Part shown: positions 7,226-16,080 of the stretch, one piece after another
Position numbering within the stretch: position 1 is the stretch's first letter
Layout: each line of letters begins with the position of its first letter
From: Lachnospiraceae bacterium
Lineage (GTDB): Bacteria; Bacillota; Clostridia; Lachnospirales; Lachnospiraceae
Assembly (NCBI GenBank): GCA_022792535.1
Contig: JAAWBG010000016.1
Coordinates: 1 to 64,000 of the forward strand
DNA length: 64,000 bases
Reading direction: 5' to 3'
The notes under the pieces: model-generated
The model's input: the letters and a program-made list of their open reading frames with translations, nothing else
Told to the model about the DNA's origin: nothing
The model's database searches: none
Program-made: the position numbers and the translations under genes

Positions 7226-10200
7226 AGAGAACGAGATGGAGAATGGGAATTGCAGCCTGGCTGCTGTTGATCAGTCTGTTGCTTGATATGACAGGCAGCG
7301 TGTGGGCAGCTCCAGAAGAGGCAGAAAAGAACGGACTGTTCTGGGAAGAGGAAGAGATTGAAAAAGCGGAGACTTCCATTCATGCAGAAGAGATCTCTGA
7401 GGAAAAGGCGGCAGAGGAAGATACATACGGGGAGGAAGAACAGGTCCGCATGCTGATTGTCATAGAAGGGGAATCTGTGACAGAGGCCGGTTACTCTGCC
7501 AGAGGAATCGAAACCAATCGGAAGGCCATAAAACTTTCTGACAAAATAGAGGAAGAGCAGCAGGAAATCTTAGACAGAATAGAGGAAACCTTAGATGGTG
7601 AACCTTTGGAAGTGAGGTATCAATTTTCCCTGTTCACCAATGGAATTTCTGCTGAGGCGGCTTATGGAGAGCTGGAGAAGATCCGGGAAGTGGAAGGGGT
7701 GGAAGAGGTATTCCTGATGCCCAGATACCAGCTGAAAGACAGAGCAGAGACCAATGTGATTAATGCAGGAGAAATGGTAGGAAGCAGCCAAGTCTGGGAC
7801 AGCGGATATACAGGAGCCGGAGAACGGATTGCCATAATTGACACAGGGATTGATTTAGACCACCCCTCTTTTGATGAAGGGGCTTTTCACTATGGACTGG
7901 AATTGGCGGGAGAGAAGGGTGAAAAAGAGATCTCTGACTATAATCTCCTTCAGGCATCGGAGATTGAAGGGGTATTTTCTCAGCTAAATGCAGGAAAGAT
8001 GAGAGCTGATCTGACTGGGCAGGAGCTATACCAAAATGATAAGGTGGCCTTTGCATTTAATTATGCAGACCGCAATCTGAATGTCACCCATGACAGTGAT
8101 AATCAGGGAGATCACGGCACTCATGTGGCAGGAATTGCCGCAGCCAACCAGTATGTGCCCCAGGCAGACGGCAGTTATAAGGCGCAGGAAACAGGGGTGG
8201 CGGGAATTGCTAAAAATGCACAGGTTCTGGTGATGAAGGTGTTTGGAGCAAGCGGCGGCGCTTATGAGGATGATTATATGGCTGCCATTGAGGATGCTGT
8301 ATGGCTGGGAGCTGACGTTATCAATTTAAGCTTGGGAGAAGCCTATGCAGGAGAAAGTTCGGAGTGGGTTCCCGCGAAACAGTATATTAACGAAATTTTT
8401 GACCAATTGGCAGAGAGTGATACGGTGGTGACGATCTCTGCAGGAAATGAAGGCGGATGGTCAGATCACAGTACTTATGGGGCGAACCGAACCAGCGACG
8501 TCAATATGTCCATGCTGGCGGAACCAGGGTCTTATACCAATGGATTTACCGTGGCAAGCGCACAGAACAATGGATTTACAGGATATTGTATACAGGTAGA
8601 AGGGCGGCAGATATTCTATCAGGAGGCAGAAAATGCCCAGATTTCTACGGTGAAATCTTTAGATACCAATGGAACAGGAACAGATTACGAATATGTGTTT
8701 TTAGATTCTTTTGGGGAACCGGAAGATTACATGGGACAAGATGTGACAGGAAAAATTGTGCTGGTAAACAGAGGGGTGATCAGCTTTGTGGAAAAGCATC
8801 AGAATGCAGAGGAGGCAGGAGCGGCGGGACTTTTGGTATACAATAATGAGCCAGGTTTGCTGAATATGGATCTTTCCGGGTCCGGCGCCCAGATTCCCTG
8901 TGCTTTTCTTACACAGACAGATGCACAGTACGTCAGAGAGCAGGGAATGAACGGAACTATAAAAATATTTTCTCAGGTTTTCAGCGTTCATTCTGCAGCA
9001 GATGGCTATACCATGAGTGATTTTTCTTCCTGGGGCGTGCCGGGAGATCTGGCTCTGAAACCAGAGATCACAGCGCCGGGAGGGAATATTTATTCCACTT
9101 TAGATGGAGGGCAGTACGGCAATATGAGCGGTACTTCCATGGCGGCGCCTTGCGTGGCAGGATTAAGCGCCCTGGTCAATGAGTACATCAAAGAAAAAGG
9201 GCTGGCAGAAAAGTCTGGTTTGGGAGTCAGAGCTTTGACCCAGAGTCTTCTGATGAGTACTGCAAAACCTTTGAAAAATGAAGAGGGAAGCGAGTATTCC
9301 CCCAGGAAACAGGGAAGCGGTCTGGCAAATGTAACAGCGGCTGTTTCTACTCCTGTCTATATCCTGCTGGGAGAGAAAAAGGGAAACGACGGAAAGGTGA
9401 AGGCAGAACTGGGGGACGATCCTTCCAGAAAAGGAAAATATCGGTTTGATTTTACCCTTTCTAATATGTCAGAAAAAAGCCAGTACTACACCTTGGATAG
9501 CTCTATTCTCACAGAACAGGTCATCGAAGGTCAGTGGTTTAATGGAAGCCCTTATAAATTGCAGCCTCAAGTGACGTTTACTTCTTCAGATCAAGAAAAG
9601 ATCTATGATCTGAATGGAGATAAAAAGGTGGACGTTCAGGACGCTCAGGAGCTTTTAAGCCACTTGAACCAGTCGGTTTATCTGGAAAAAGTGGAATATT
9701 ATCAAGATAAATTTGACTTTAACGGAGACGGTGTCGTCAATACAGCAGATGTTCATATTTTCTTAAAAGAACTGGAAGAAGGAACATTGGCCATAGACTG
9801 GAAGGAAACTTGTATCAAGGTGGAAGAGGAAGCGCAAGTCTCTGTGGAAGTGACGCTGTCAGAGGCAGACCGAGAATATTTGGACACTTATTTTAAGAAC
9901 GGAATGTATATTGACGGATTTATCTACCTGGAAGGGAAGGTTCCGCTGTCCTTCCCCGTGCTGGCTTTCTATGGAGGCTGGACGGAATCTTCGATGTTTG
10001 AGCCTTTTGATTATCTTTCCTATGTCAATGGAGGAAATTCTCTGCCAGCTTATTCTGGCGCAGAGAGAGTGAACTGTCTGTCTTACCGTTTTGCAGGAGA
10101 CAAGAAGGCTTATTATTATGATTCTAATATGTACAGTGATCAGAAAGATGAATCATACTTACCAGATAGGAATGCTGTCTCTTCCCAATCAGGAGATCAG

Positions 10201-11922
10201 TTTGCAGCTGTGCACTATGGTTTGATCCGCAATGCAGAGCTGGCAAAAGTTTCGATTGTCGATGCAGAGACAGGAAAGATTTATTTTGAAAAAGAAGAAA
10301 AAAATCTTGTGGCAGCTTATTATGAAGAGAGTTCTGATACGTGGCGCAACAGGGTCAGAGAGACAACATTGGGCTGGGCAGGTACAGACTCTGAGGGAAA
10401 ACCTTTGCCGGAGGGAACTCAGGTAGACATTACAGTCACTGCAATTCCCTCTTACTACCATGGAAAGCCAGAGAATGCAGGTGCAGGCGCAGTGTGGAAA
10501 GTGCCTGTAACCATAGATAATACAGCGCCGAAAGTGGTTGATATGACGGAGTCTGAGGCAGGAAAAATTCAGGTCACAGTGAAAGATAACCGATACACAG
10601 CGGCAGTAAATATCTATGAGAGGGACAAGGAGACACAGATAAGTTCTTATGCAGTAAATCAGAAAAAACCGGGAACAGAGGAGACGCTGGAGATTACATG
10701 TCCAGAAAAAGTATTTTACCTCAAGGTGATTGACTATGCTGGAAACGAGACTGCTTATCGTGTCAATCGAAGCGGTCTGCCAGATACGGAGATCACAGAT
10801 GGAGTGACGCTCAGTCAGACAAGCCTGCATCTGACCTTGGGAGAAGAAGAGAGGCTCATTGCAGCAGTGGGACCAGAGAGCATTTTAGACGACACTGTTG
10901 TGTGGAGCAGCGCAGATGAGAATGTGGCAGCGGTAGATGAAACCGGCGTTGTGAAAGCAGTAGGTGCAGGGGTGACGAAAATAACGGCGTCTACCAATGC
11001 CAAAAATGCACAAGGAGTTTCAGAGACTGCAGAATGTGAAGTATCGGTGTCGCAATTTTCTGTGGCTTTGAATGGCATTTTATGGGACAGCGCAGGAAAA
11101 GTGAGGTGGGGCAGCTTCCAGTCCAATCAACCGGAAAATATTACCTGGCTGTCCGACTTCCAGAGTAATCCCTATATGTCTGCTGCGGTGACAGGAGATA
11201 AAGTTCTTGCGGCTACTTATACAGAGGATGGAAATCAACAGTCTGAACTTTATCTGACGGATCCTGGCAATGGATATCAGCCTCAGAAAATCGGAACAAC
11301 TTACTGGTGTACCGATATGGCTTACAGTCCGGCGTCTGATTTGGTATTTGCCACATATGGGAATTATGTGCACTGGTTTGACAGTTCTAGTGGTGAAAAG
11401 AAAGGGGCCGTCAGCTTTGCATCTGTGTTAGGCAGCGACAATAGCCTGGTGGGCATTGCTTATGGAGGATATGGGGAGAGCAGCCAGTATGGGCCTATGG
11501 AAATGTTTTACGCCATTGCACAGTCAGGGGATTTGTACCAATTAGGTTACAGCATCAATGATGGAAAACTGCGGTACAGCCATCTGGGAAAAGCAGGTGC
11601 AGACAGCGGAGATAAATGGTATTTCAATTCTCTTTATTACGATGGGGAGAGCGGAATGCTGTTCTGGGCTTCTTATAGGGGAGAAAACTATGTGACGCTG
11701 TATGGCCTGGAGGAAATCTATGATGAAAATGGGAAGACGATTGGGATTCAGACCAGTGAACTGGGCAGATTTCCAGAGGGAATGTGGCCGGCAGCCGGGC
11801 TTCACAAAGCCTTGACTCCTTCTGGAAAAACCTATCAGACAGAGGAACACATGATTAAAAACATGCAAAAGTCACAGGAATTGGAAGTTTTACAGAATCC
11901 AGAGCTTGAGAAAATGAAATAA
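7222..11922 (+). CDS. Secreted multidomain subtilase (S8) with PA domain, internal dockerin and Big_2 domain
   Basis: 1566-aa extracellular serine protease of the lactocepin/C5a-peptidase type. Order: signal peptide (1-30, ending near VWA); I9-like propeptide (about 73-175); catalytic domain with D207 (IIDTGIDL), H298 (GDHGTHVAG) and S639 (SGTSMAAP), interrupted by a protease-associated insert (about 507-560); an Fn3-like region; two dockerin calcium loops (DLNGDKKVDVQD near 796, DFNGDGVVNTAD near 832); more beta domains; a Big_2 domain (about 1195-1275); and a C-terminal beta-rich region possibly of propeller type. All three catalytic residues are intact. No LPxTG, transmembrane anchor or S-layer repeat is present, so the dockerin is the only visible attachment device. 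The next gene encodes a cohesin-like protein. Confidence 0.93.
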   Translation: MKRTRWRMGIAAWLLLISLLLDMTGSVWAAPEEAEKNGLFWEEEEIEKAETSIHAEEISEEKAAEEDTYGEEEQVRMLIVIEGESVTEAGYSARGIETNRKAIKLSDKIEEEQQEILDRIEETLDGEPLEVRYQFSLFTNGISAEAAYGELEKIREVEGVEEVFLMPRYQLKDRAETNVINAGEMVGSSQVWDSGYTGAGERIAIIDTGIDLDHPSFDEGAFHYGLELAGEKGEKEISDYNLLQASEIEGVFSQLNAGKMRADLTGQELYQNDKVAFAFNYADRNLNVTHDSDNQGDHGTHVAGIAAANQYVPQADGSYKAQETGVAGIAKNAQVLVMKVFGASGGAYEDDYMAAIEDAVWLGADVINLSLGEAYAGESSEWVPAKQYINEIFDQLAESDTVVTISAGNEGGWSDHSTYGANRTSDVNMSMLAEPGSYTNGFTVASAQNNGFTGYCIQVEGRQIFYQEAENAQISTVKSLDTNGTGTDYEYVFLDSFGEPEDYMGQDVTGKIVLVNRGVISFVEKHQNAEEAGAAGLLVYNNEPGLLNMDLSGSGAQIPCAFLTQTDAQYVREQGMNGTIKIFSQVFSVHSAADGYTMSDFSSWGVPGDLALKPEITAPGGNIYSTLDGGQYGNMSGTSMAAPCVAGLSALVNEYIKEKGLAEKSGLGVRALTQSLLMSTAKPLKNEEGSEYSPRKQGSGLANVTAAVSTPVYILLGEKKGNDGKVKAELGDDPSRKGKYRFDFTLSNMSEKSQYYTLDSSILTEQVIEGQWFNGSPYKLQPQVTFTSSDQEKIYDLNGDKKVDVQDAQELLSHLNQSVYLEKVEYYQDKFDFNGDGVVNTADVHIFLKELEEGTLAIDWKETCIKVEEEAQVSVEVTLSEADREYLDTYFKNGMYIDGFIYLEGKVPLSFPVLAFYGGWTESSMFEPFDYLSYVNGGNSLPAYSGAERVNCLSYRFAGDKKAYYYDSNMYSDQKDESYLPDRNAVSSQSGDQFAAVHYGLIRNAELAKVSIVDAETGKIYFEKEEKNLVAAYYEESSDTWRNRVRETTLGWAGTDSEGKPLPEGTQVDITVTAIPSYYHGKPENAGAGAVWKVPVTIDNTAPKVVDMTESEAGKIQVTVKDNRYTAAVNIYERDKETQISSYAVNQKKPGTEETLEITCPEKVFYLKVIDYAGNETAYRVNRSGLPDTEITDGVTLSQTSLHLTLGEEERLIAAVGPESILDDTVVWSSADENVAAVDETGVVKAVGAGVTKITASTNAKNAQGVSETAECEVSVSQFSVALNGILWDSAGKVRWGSFQSNQPENITWLSDFQSNPYMSAAVTGDKVLAATYTEDGNQQSELYLTDPGNGYQPQKIGTTYWCTDMAYSPASDLVFATYGNYVHWFDSSSGEKKGAVSFASVLGSDNSLVGIAYGGYGESSQYGPMEMFYAIAQSGDLYQLGYSINDGKLRYSHLGKAGADSGDKWYFNSLYYDGESGMLFWASYRGENYVTLYGLEEIYDENGKTIGIQTSELGRFPEGMWPAAGLHKALTPSGKTYQTEEHMIKNMQKSQELEVLQNPELEKMK

Positions 11923-11936
11923 AAGGATGGTAGAAA

Positions 11937-12641
11937 ATGAAGAAAAGACAGGGAATTGCAGTGGGGCTTTTGTGCAGCCTCCTGCTGAATCCAATGGTTC
12001 CATTGGCGGCAGAGCCGGCAATGGAACCAGAGCAGGCAGAAGAAACAAAAGAGGGTGAACACGCAAAAGAAGTAATAACAACAAAGTTAGAAGCAGATGG
12101 CAGAGAGGTGACGCTGACTCTGAAGCTTAAAGCGGACAGCCAGGTCACCAGCGGCAGAGTCGGCGTATACTATGATAAAACACTGCTGGAATTGTCTGAG
12201 ACAGACACAGGGGATTTCTGGCAGACAGAGGATATCAATAAAGAAGTGGAAATAAAAGGGAAACAGGGATTGTCTTATGCATGGGCGGATACCGATAAAT
12301 TGACAGAAGAACAGGAACTTCTTACCCTCTCTTTTCAGGCATTAGAAGAGGCGGACGGAAAAGAGGTATCTGTGGAAACAGAGATTTTGGAGCTGTTTTC
12401 TGGCAATGCGCCTATAGCAGCAAAATGGAAGAGCAAGACAGATAAGGTTCAGATTGATCAGAATCAGGAATCTCAAAACCAGGAAAATCAGAATCAGGAA
12501 ACACCTGGTCAAGATGGAAAGGAAAAAAGGAGTTCATCCGGTGTAAAAACAGGAGATCAGACAAATGCCGCAGGATATATTTTGTTGGCATTTGGGGCGG
12601 TTATGGTGATCCTGGATGCGGGGAAAAAGATACGCTCATGA
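11937..12641 (+). CDS. Cohesin-like surface protein with C-terminal anchor
   Basis: 234 aa. A signal peptide (about 1-25) is followed by an acidic stretch and a beta-sandwich (about 48-160) with the cohesin pattern: VTLTLKLKADSQVTSGRVG, then VYYDKTLLEL, then a LLTLSFQALEE strand. A Gln/Asn-rich linker (about 175-195) leads to VKTGD (203-207), a hydrophobic helix and the basic tail GKKIRS, the layout of a sorting signal or membrane anchor although it is not a strict LPxTG. The gene starts 14 bp after the dockerin-bearing subtilase stop (AAAGGATGG site). I infer that it tethers that protease. The cohesin call is by pattern, not alignment. Confidence 0.72.
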   Translation: MKKRQGIAVGLLCSLLLNPMVPLAAEPAMEPEQAEETKEGEHAKEVITTKLEADGREVTLTLKLKADSQVTSGRVGVYYDKTLLELSETDTGDFWQTEDINKEVEIKGKQGLSYAWADTDKLTEEQELLTLSFQALEEADGKEVSVETEILELFSGNAPIAAKWKSKTDKVQIDQNQESQNQENQNQETPGQDGKEKRSSSGVKTGDQTNAAGYILLAFGAVMVILDAGKKIRS

Positions 12642-12665
12642 AACGATAAGAAATGCAACAAAAAA

Positions 12666-12740
12666 TCGGGGTAACAGGATTCGAACCTGCGACCTCACGG
12701 CCCCCAGCCGTGCGCTCTAGCCAAGCTGAGCCATACCCCG
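12666..12740 (-). tRNA. tRNA-Pro(GGG)
   Basis: On the - strand a 7-bp acceptor stem (CGGGGTA / TACCCCG), D arm, anticodon stem CACGG/CCGTG around loop CTGGGGG (anticodon GGG), and TpsiC arm with GGTTCGAATCC are all complete. The discriminator is A and CCA is not encoded. A T6 run immediately follows the 3' end (12660-12665 on the + strand) as terminator. This is the only - strand gene I can support. An open frame through it on the + strand (12653-12919) is accidental. Confidence 0.96.
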
Positions 12741-12751
12741 AATGCTGTTAC

Positions 12752-12780
12752 ATTATAGCACACAAAAATAAGGAAATCAA
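12752..12780 (-). promoter_or_regulatory. Sigma-A promoter of tRNA-Pro
   Basis: On the - strand, TTGATT (12775-12780) and a perfect TATAAT (12752-12757) are separated by exactly 17 bp. The -10 box ends 11 bp before the tRNA 5' end. Confidence 0.85.
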
Positions 12781-12960
12781 CCATAAAATAAAAAAGAATA
12801 CAAAGGAAAAGACCGCGGGCATTGAAGCGGCGATAAAAATGAAAATCTATCTATTTTCTCCCCCCCCTGAAAATCGTAGTATTTCTGCGTGGTATGATGA
12901 TAACAGAAAGAGATGGTGAAGCATATAGAACCGGGCTGGTTTTAAGATAGGAGGAGAAAA
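12781..12960. other. Intergenic region upstream of the kinase/RyR operon
   Basis: 180 bp without a gene. It holds a run of eight C (12860-12867) and a possible -10 box TATGAT (12893-12898) lacking a good -35 at the right distance. The ribosome binding site of the next gene (AGGAGG) is at 12951-12956. The C8 tract near a weak promoter could be slippage-prone; this is inference. Confidence 0.5.
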
Positions 12961-13767
12961 ATGAGAGATTTATATCAATTTACCGAGAGACAGTTAGAAA
13001 AGCAGATGTGTCATGTGGACTCCAAAATACAATTTGGAAATGGCGCGTTTGGAGTGGGATATCAGGGAATCTCCATCAATGGAAAAGGTTTTCTTCTCAA
13101 AAATCTAAGAGGAATCAGTCTGAACTTCCATCCGAGGGCCACAGGAAGCCATGCGGATACAGTGATTGGGAGAGTTACTGTAATTGCAGAATTAAAAAAG
13201 CCTCATGTTTTAATTGAGGAACCAATTCTGCCAGAGGAGATTGCAGTTCCCTATAGTATTCATGGACAAGAAATTGTTTATCAATATCCTTATTTTCTGG
13301 AAACAACTTTTGTTCAGCTTCAGAAGTGCCTCAAAGACAAAGAGTATGATATGACGTCTTATATTGAAAAAGTTAATAGATGTATGGAAAAATATAGGGA
13401 GAAAAAAGAACAGATAAGACGAGAGGAGGAAGAAAAGAGGACTCAGGAGGCTCGAAAAAAGGAGGAAGCAGAAAGAGCCAGGGAAGCTCGAAGAAGAGAG
13501 GAAGCGAAGCGGGCAGAGGAGACGAGAAAGCGGGCAGAAGAGGCGAAGAGAAAGGCAGAAGAAAGAAAAGCCCAGGAGAAGAAATACGCATTCTGCGAAG
13601 AAGAAAGGCGGCTTTTTCAATTGAATATGCCTTATACTCAGGCAGAACTCAAGAAAAAGAGACGTCTTCTGCTGAAACAATGCCATCCTGATGCAGGGGG
13701 GAGCGAGGAGATGGCCAAGAGAATCAATACAGCTTATGATGTATTGTGGAAATATGCCGCAGCGTGA
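12961..13767 (+). CDS. J-domain protein with long charged helix
   Basis: 268 aa in three parts. The N-terminal region (about 1-135) is a beta-rich domain I do not recognise. The middle (about 138-208) is almost entirely Glu/Arg/Lys/Ala and should form a single ER/K-type helix or coiled coil. The C-terminal about 50 residues are a J-domain remnant with the diagnostic HPD tripeptide (KQCHPDAGG) and INTAYDVLWK helix, so an Hsp70 (DnaK) is the expected partner. No DnaK or GrpE is nearby, which suggests a specialised co-chaperone for this operon. It is first in a five-gene operon (gaps 34, 31, 34 and -23 bp). Confidence 0.8.
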   Translation: MRDLYQFTERQLEKQMCHVDSKIQFGNGAFGVGYQGISINGKGFLLKNLRGISLNFHPRATGSHADTVIGRVTVIAELKKPHVLIEEPILPEEIAVPYSIHGQEIVYQYPYFLETTFVQLQKCLKDKEYDMTSYIEKVNRCMEKYREKKEQIRREEEEKRTQEARKKEEAERAREARRREEAKRAEETRKRAEEAKRKAEERKAQEKKYAFCEEERRLFQLNMPYTQAELKKKRRLLLKQCHPDAGGSEEMAKRINTAYDVLWKYAAA

Positions 13768-13801
13768 CCGAGACGAGCGATAGATGAAGGAAGGAGAAAA
13801 T

Positions 13802-14245
13802 ATGATGTTCATTCTTACATTTAAAAAGAAGATTTATACAATGGCAGATAGATTATATAGAGCAGAGAATCTGCATTACTGGGTGATTTTACTGCTTACC
13901 CTTGCTGTTTTGTGGGTGATGAACCGCTTGCTGCAGCCCAGAATCGAAGATGCCGGGGATTTCTTTGTACTGGTTGTAATAATTCTTGGTGTGATAAAAT
14001 TAACCAGTAAGATCGTAAAGGAAGGCATGGTGGAAAAACTGCGGAAGACCCGTCTGAAATATGCCGCGGCGGCAAAGACGTACGATCTCTGTATGCAGGC
14101 CAGAAAACCGATGGAAAAAAGAGAAGGGAAAGATTTTTCAGGCCCCGCCGGGAAAAACTGTGGTGAAAAGAAAGATATTGAATATTTTTTGGAACAGGAG
14201 AAAGGCAGATCCCTGCATCATGTCACTCATATTAGAAAGATATGA
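13802..14245 (+). CDS. Small two-helix membrane protein
   Basis: 147 aa from the ATG at 13802, which has GGAAGGAG upstream; an in-frame ATG at 13784 would place that site inside the gene. Two hydrophobic helices (about 22-42 and 53-72) are separated by a short charged loop, followed by a basic cytoplasmic-type tail with a Lys/Glu-rich end. I do not recognise the family. Its position inside the J-domain/kinase operon suggests a membrane-associated component of that system. Confidence 0.65.
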   Translation: MMFILTFKKKIYTMADRLYRAENLHYWVILLLTLAVLWVMNRLLQPRIEDAGDFFVLVVIILGVIKLTSKIVKEGMVEKLRKTRLKYAAAAKTYDLCMQARKPMEKREGKDFSGPAGKNCGEKKDIEYFLEQEKGRSLHHVTHIRKI

Positions 14246-14276
14246 CAGGCTCTGGATAAGAAACAGGTGATGTAAT

Positions 14277-16046
14277 ATGATAAGAACAGGAACCATTACA
14301 AGACGAATGGATCGGGCATTTTATGGTTTGGATCAGGAATTTCAATCTCTGTATGACAGGATGGATTTTGAGAAAAAGATAGAGGAGTTAAAAGGGGCTG
14401 GGGGACGGTCCAACAGACCAGGGATTTTGGCAGGATTGTTTGAGATGTTTGAGGCTTGCGGAATCGAGTATGAGAAAGGCGGCGGCGACGATTATTATGA
14501 AGAACTGGTGCACCGTGTGAAGCTGCCTTCTTTTTCCGATATAGAAGACAGAATGCTCTATGCAGTCTATGAGAAATATGGAGACTATCCTTCCCCGGAA
14601 GAATACATGAATAGGATTGTGCAGCGTCTTTCCTTTCCAGAAGATCACTGGGAGCAGGATACCCTGCGGGTGAGAATTTTAAAACAGTTTATCAAGTATG
14701 GAGACTGCCTGGATGGAATGAAGGATCGAAATGGAAAAAAACTGGTGGGCGGGAAAAATACCATCAAAAATTATATAAAAAGAAAACTGGGGAGAAATCC
14801 AAAAGAGGCAGAATGGTGGGAGTTGGCAGATGAGGGAGTGTTTTTGGAATTTGAGTCGGAGTTGAGAAAGGTCAGAGAGGAAGCTGCCCGGCTGGGACCG
14901 GAGGCAAAAAAGGAAAAGAAAAAGGCTAGAGAACAGATAAAAGCGCTGGGTAAATTAAATGGGAAATACGGTCTTTTGAAACTGGCAGATGATCTGGCGG
15001 CAGGAAAGTTTCGAACAGAAGGGGGAACCAAGCGGTATCTTTATTGGTTTGCAATGGTATATGGAATGACTTATCATACAGGGATAGACCATGAGGCCGG
15101 GGAGGATCAGCGGGACATTGAAAAAAATCTGTTTCAGGATTATTATACAAATAATTTAATCCGATTTATTTCCGATGTATATAAAGGCAGGCTCTGTGAA
15201 TATGAGGCGGATCCCTCCGGACAGGGAATCAATTACAAGAATTTTGCAGAAGTGATCTATCTGTATTTTATCGCCGGCGACGATAGGCCTGAGGAGAAAC
15301 TTAGAAGATCTGCAGAGATGATAAACAGAGTGTGCAGCAAAGAAGATGACTGTAGGAAAGAGACAGAGATTTCCCAGGGAACCCTGTATTTTCGCAGTTT
15401 TTTTGGCCGGAATCCAGAGCAGGAACTGTTGTTGTGCGAGGATGTCTTTCATCTTTCAGAGACAGAATTTGAGAGGTTTATTCGGGAGAATTACAATTGC
15501 AGTACCTACATAGAAGAAGAGCAGGAGGAAGGCGTGACAGGGAGAAAAGTGGGAGAACTGCAGATAGAGACGGAACAGAACACTGCTTTTGCAGTGTATC
15601 AGTCTGTTCTGCAGGATTTGCAGGACCTTGAGATTCCCCTAAAGAGCTGTAACTATGGACTTTGGTTTACAGATTTGTCAGCATTTCGGGGGAGAAGAGA
15701 ATCAGGAAATCTGGCTGGATGGACAGGTGAGGAAGATGAGAAGAAGCTGGAAGAATTTTGGGAGTTGTTAGCAGGGGCAAACCGGTTTTTGGAAGATACC
15801 CTGGAGGAAAATGCCAGTACCAGAAAAGTCACTCGTACTTCCCTGATCGTGGCTTATTATTACTATTACAACGCTCTCCATGAAAATGATGGAAGGGGAA
15901 AATGGAGGAGTTTTGGAGAACTATTCGGCAATTTTAAAAGAGGAATAGATGAAAAGTTAGAGCAGGCATATTATCAGCCCTTGAGCGGAAAAAATTTATT
16001 TGATGTATTAGTTGTTTTTTCCTCGTATGCCTATTTGAATTTGTAA
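14277..16046 (+). CDS. Unknown 589-aa protein of the kinase/RyR operon
   Basis: Soluble, strongly helical, rich in Tyr, Glu and Lys; no signal peptide, no membrane helix and no motif I can name. A Lys/Glu-rich stretch (about 195-225) may be a coiled coil. The C-terminal third has conserved-looking aromatic clusters (YYYYYNALHEND). Start ATG at 14277 follows AGGTGAT. It lies 31 bp after the membrane-protein gene and 34 bp before the kinase fusion, so it is almost certainly co-expressed. Possible roles include scaffold or effector; nothing in the sequence decides between them. Confidence 0.7.
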   Translation: MIRTGTITRRMDRAFYGLDQEFQSLYDRMDFEKKIEELKGAGGRSNRPGILAGLFEMFEACGIEYEKGGGDDYYEELVHRVKLPSFSDIEDRMLYAVYEKYGDYPSPEEYMNRIVQRLSFPEDHWEQDTLRVRILKQFIKYGDCLDGMKDRNGKKLVGGKNTIKNYIKRKLGRNPKEAEWWELADEGVFLEFESELRKVREEAARLGPEAKKEKKKAREQIKALGKLNGKYGLLKLADDLAAGKFRTEGGTKRYLYWFAMVYGMTYHTGIDHEAGEDQRDIEKNLFQDYYTNNLIRFISDVYKGRLCEYEADPSGQGINYKNFAEVIYLYFIAGDDRPEEKLRRSAEMINRVCSKEDDCRKETEISQGTLYFRSFFGRNPEQELLLCEDVFHLSETEFERFIRENYNCSTYIEEEQEEGVTGRKVGELQIETEQNTAFAVYQSVLQDLQDLEIPLKSCNYGLWFTDLSAFRGRRESGNLAGWTGEEDEKKLEEFWELLAGANRFLEDTLEENASTRKVTRTSLIVAYYYYYNALHENDGRGKWRSFGELFGNFKRGIDEKLEQAYYQPLSGKNLFDVLVVFSSYAYLNL

Positions 16047-16080
16047 GGAAACGGAAGATAAAATCAGGAGGAAGTTTAGC

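Noticed and set aside
10189..10830. 213-codon - strand frame inside the subtilase gene
   Set aside because: Cys/Ile-rich random composition, antisense to a well-supported gene.
12653..12919. 88-codon open frame on the + strand
   Set aside because: It runs antisense through the complete tRNA-Pro gene and its promoter and has no ribosome site.
13210..13812. 200-codon - strand frame opposite the J-domain gene
   Set aside because: A Ser/Leu/Phe-rich shadow of the Glu/Arg/Lys helix; no start signals.
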